Assembly (NCBI GenBank): GCA_036394995.1
Contig: DASWED010000093.1
Coordinates: 1-60,202 of the forward strand
DNA length: 60,202 nucleotides
Direction of reading: 5' to 3'
DNA from: DASWED01 sp036394995
Lineage (GTDB): Bacteria > Actinomycetota > UBA4738 > JACQTL01
The translations under genes were made by a program, and so were the position numbers. The notes under the pieces are model-generated. The model searched no databases. It worked only from the letters and a program-made list of their open reading frames with translations, and was not told where the DNA came from. Below, in pieces: positions 59,301-60,202 of the stretch (position 1 is the stretch's first letter; every line of letters begins with the position of its first letter).

Positions 59301-60200
59301 CGGTTCAACCGGACGCAGGTCCTGGTCGACACGACCACGGGCCAGGTCATCTACACGACCGCCGACTGGCACAAGCCGTGGGACATCGGCGTGACGCCGG
59401 ACCCGGCGCTCCAGAACTACATCGACCAGCTGAACGCTCAGCTGGCTCCCATCCTGAACACGGTGATCGGGCACTCCGACGTGGCCATCCCGCGCGCCGA
59501 CTCCTGCGCCCACCCGACGGGCCGGGCGTGCGAGTCCCTGGTCGGCGACATCATCACCGACGGGATGCGGAACACGTACGGCGTGGACTTCGCCATCACG
59601 AACTCGGGAGGCATTCGGGCCGACCTGACCTGCCCGCGGGGAGCCAACCCGGGCGATCCCGACCCGAACCCGAACGACTTCTGCCCGGCGAACAACCCAC
59701 CGGATCCGTACGTCATCACGAGGGGCCAGAACCAGACGGTCCTGCCCTTCGGGAACCAGGTGGTGACGGCGACGATCAACGGCGCGCAGCTCAAGGCGAT
59801 GCTGGAGAACGGCGTTTCGCTGCAGCCCTCCGCCCCGTTCGGGCAGGGGCCGCAGGGCCGGTTCCCCCAGGTGTCGGGACTGTGCTTCACCTGGGAGATC
59901 ACGGCAGCCTCCGGGAGCCGCATCACCAGCGTGACCCGACAGCTGCCGGGCGGATCGTGCGCCGGCGCAGCGGTGGGTCTCACTGCCGGCGACGGGCCGT
60001 ACACGATCGCCGAGAACGACTTCATGATGAACGGCGGTGACGGCTATCCGAACTTCGCCGCCATCGGGACGACCCGAGACCTCATGGAGAGCGTCAACGC
60101 GGCGTGGGTGACCGCGAACGACCCGCTGGCCCCGGTGATCCAGGGCCGCATCACCTGCACCGACAGCAACGGCCCGACCGCCCCGAACTGCCCCTTCTAG
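56394..60200 (+). CDS. Exported fusion of an alkaline-phosphatase-superfamily domain with a 5'-nucleotidase
   Basis: 1268 residues. A signal peptide (KFGALVAISVVAAQALLGTA, cleavage near residue 30) is followed by an alkaline phosphatase-superfamily domain to about residue 710: metal-binding D50 in SSDGMRPD, a likely nucleophile T91 in PPNTGVGWYSMATG, DEVSHQFLG and ASDHGFATQ. From about residue 720 a second enzyme begins: ITILQVSDWHGQL, SAGDTIG, GIGNHNFDAG, AMGHMG, GDHTDVE (metallophosphoesterase half), then RADSCAHPTGRACESLVGDI, NSGGIRADL and the end MMNGGDGYPNF (5'-nucleotidase C half). The two parts probably release phosphate from phosphodiesters and nucleotides outside the cell. GGGAGGGGGAGG precedes the ATG. 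Confidence 0.88.
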   Translation: MIRRRFIGKFGALVAISVVAAQALLGTANATVTASVPVAPADKALFFSSDGMRPDLMQKYVNQGSMPAYAQMLADGVHGANGMEQAFPPNTGVGWYSMATGTWPSETGSTNNTFFRTGDTFSNRSSFSGAGVLQADTIANSAERAGKTVAQIDWVGGVPAAIAGPTVDFATFYSSRGVVVPANVPADATAAANFGVNYLVSAPVAASGWTNAPLGDPLSPPMEATFIIPNTTSNGTNVNRTYNLYYFDKLNDGVQKYDTVFMVPNSKNGSLRDARLKVGKFQSIRLTGANGLTGSKAGESAGFHVKLISMASDLSSYKIYFTSIARPQATCSTAACNALPAGVAGENPLEKYIADNLPPWSAADFAAEEAGLIDEDTYVQQGRELEVKYANAVMKFVLGTLQPNTDVALVGYPFTDEVSHQFLGLTEKYDLDGDVNPFYDDANGDGVADGRRAARKGYIKSAYVAADKKLALARKLLDPAAPKSVTTIAASDHGFATQWWAINANKILNDATVFNPSTSTNESLHAGGSGTSNCSALTSDLTKACWAGGTAQIYINPTLPAGLTYSSVRTAVVDAFNSLADPAYPGKRVLQTVLLKEDLRNVQGDDSLHPNRSGDVVVVSRPPYQWDAPTAGVRIAWSHFFGQHGYLPNTVNVARNVNMHATFVAAGPGIVADPTPVPDVRSIDLAPTLAYLMGIPGPLNARGHILLGTTEGGSNVDDITILQVSDWHGQLIPLTENPDTLGSAVFAIGGAAFLKPWFDWYENDANGDTYRMSAGDTIGATPPISSSFGDEPAINAMNGMGIDIDGIGNHNFDAGQAHFRNDLIPLANFPFVSSNVVDGGTNNPPAEWTRSHVFTTSAGTKIGFIGFSNDDLPSLTSPAAVSPFVVQDALTNTNAESANLTGQGVDVQVAMGHMGATGGTLTAPNGPGITLADGVSPAIDAVLGDHTDVEAVSKRPNGVMYSEARSKGLRFNRTQVLVDTTTGQVIYTTADWHKPWDIGVTPDPALQNYIDQLNAQLAPILNTVIGHSDVAIPRADSCAHPTGRACESLVGDIITDGMRNTYGVDFAITNSGGIRADLTCPRGANPGDPDPNPNDFCPANNPPDPYVITRGQNQTVLPFGNQVVTATINGAQLKAMLENGVSLQPSAPFGQGPQGRFPQVSGLCFTWEITAASGSRITSVTRQLPGGSCAGAAVGLTAGDGPYTIAENDFMMNGGDGYPNFAAIGTTRDLMESVNAAWVTANDPLAPVIQGRITCTDSNGPTAPNCPF

Positions 60201-60202
60201 GG

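Overview
The window is about 60 kb of very GC-rich, densely coded bacterial chromosome with strong third-position G/C bias and many GTG starts. Several features point to Actinomycetota or a close high-GC relative, probably a poorly cultured environmental lineage: an actinobacterial-type soluble acyl-ACP desaturase, LLM-class flavin oxidoreductase, zinc-ribbon/L7-L12 C-domain protein, a cytochrome P450, a GMC oxidase, and frequent start codons only 6-12 bases after a TANNNT -10 box (leaderless transcripts). The placement is inferred from gene content; no rRNA or tRNA gene is seen. No insertion sequence, integrase, CRISPR array or phage module was recognised.

Layout. 1-4.1 kb: end of a zinc-ribbon adenylate cyclase, a quinone oxidoreductase divergent from an LLM monooxygenase, a type II toxin-antitoxin pair with a perfect palindrome over its start, and the collapsed remains of a sensor histidine kinase. 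4.1-6.2 kb: a GH25-like muramidase next to a papain-like unknown protein, then a frameshifted beta-helix pseudogene. 6.2-15.6 kb: the most striking region, with a giant CHAT protease-STAND NTPase-TPR protein carrying one membrane span and extracytoplasmic ASH-like repeats, a divergent second CHAT protein with recent in-frame repeats, an MBL-fold hydrolase overlapping it, and a converging membrane-anchored patatin phospholipase. This looks like an immune or cell-suicide module, and the combination is worth testing as a new system.

15.7-34 kb: GMC oxidase, several conserved unknowns, acyl-ACP desaturase, groES-groEL with a small zinc-ribbon gene in front, amidohydrolase, FIST protein, cyclase, ECF sigma factor with overlapping membrane partner, thioesterase, cupredoxin, YpfJ-type metallopeptidase, collagen-like anchored protein, NUDIX hydrolase and PPK2. 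34.8-45.5 kb: secreted DUF4185-like protein, small unknowns, a 1105-residue TPR membrane protein, a frameshifted membrane dipeptidase, L-2-hydroxyglutarate oxidase, a His-rich exported protein, a DEAD-box helicase and an SDR.

45.5-60.2 kb: a leftward operon of MFS transporter, FGGY kinase and sphingosine-1-phosphate-lyase-like PLP enzyme (a candidate catabolic pathway), an intergenic stretch with two elaborate foldable elements, an acyltransferase, a P450, an AlkA-like glycosylase, a lipoprotein, threonine synthase, and a large exported fusion of an alkaline-phosphatase-superfamily domain with a 5'-nucleotidase. All functional assignments rest on motif recognition by eye, without database searches.
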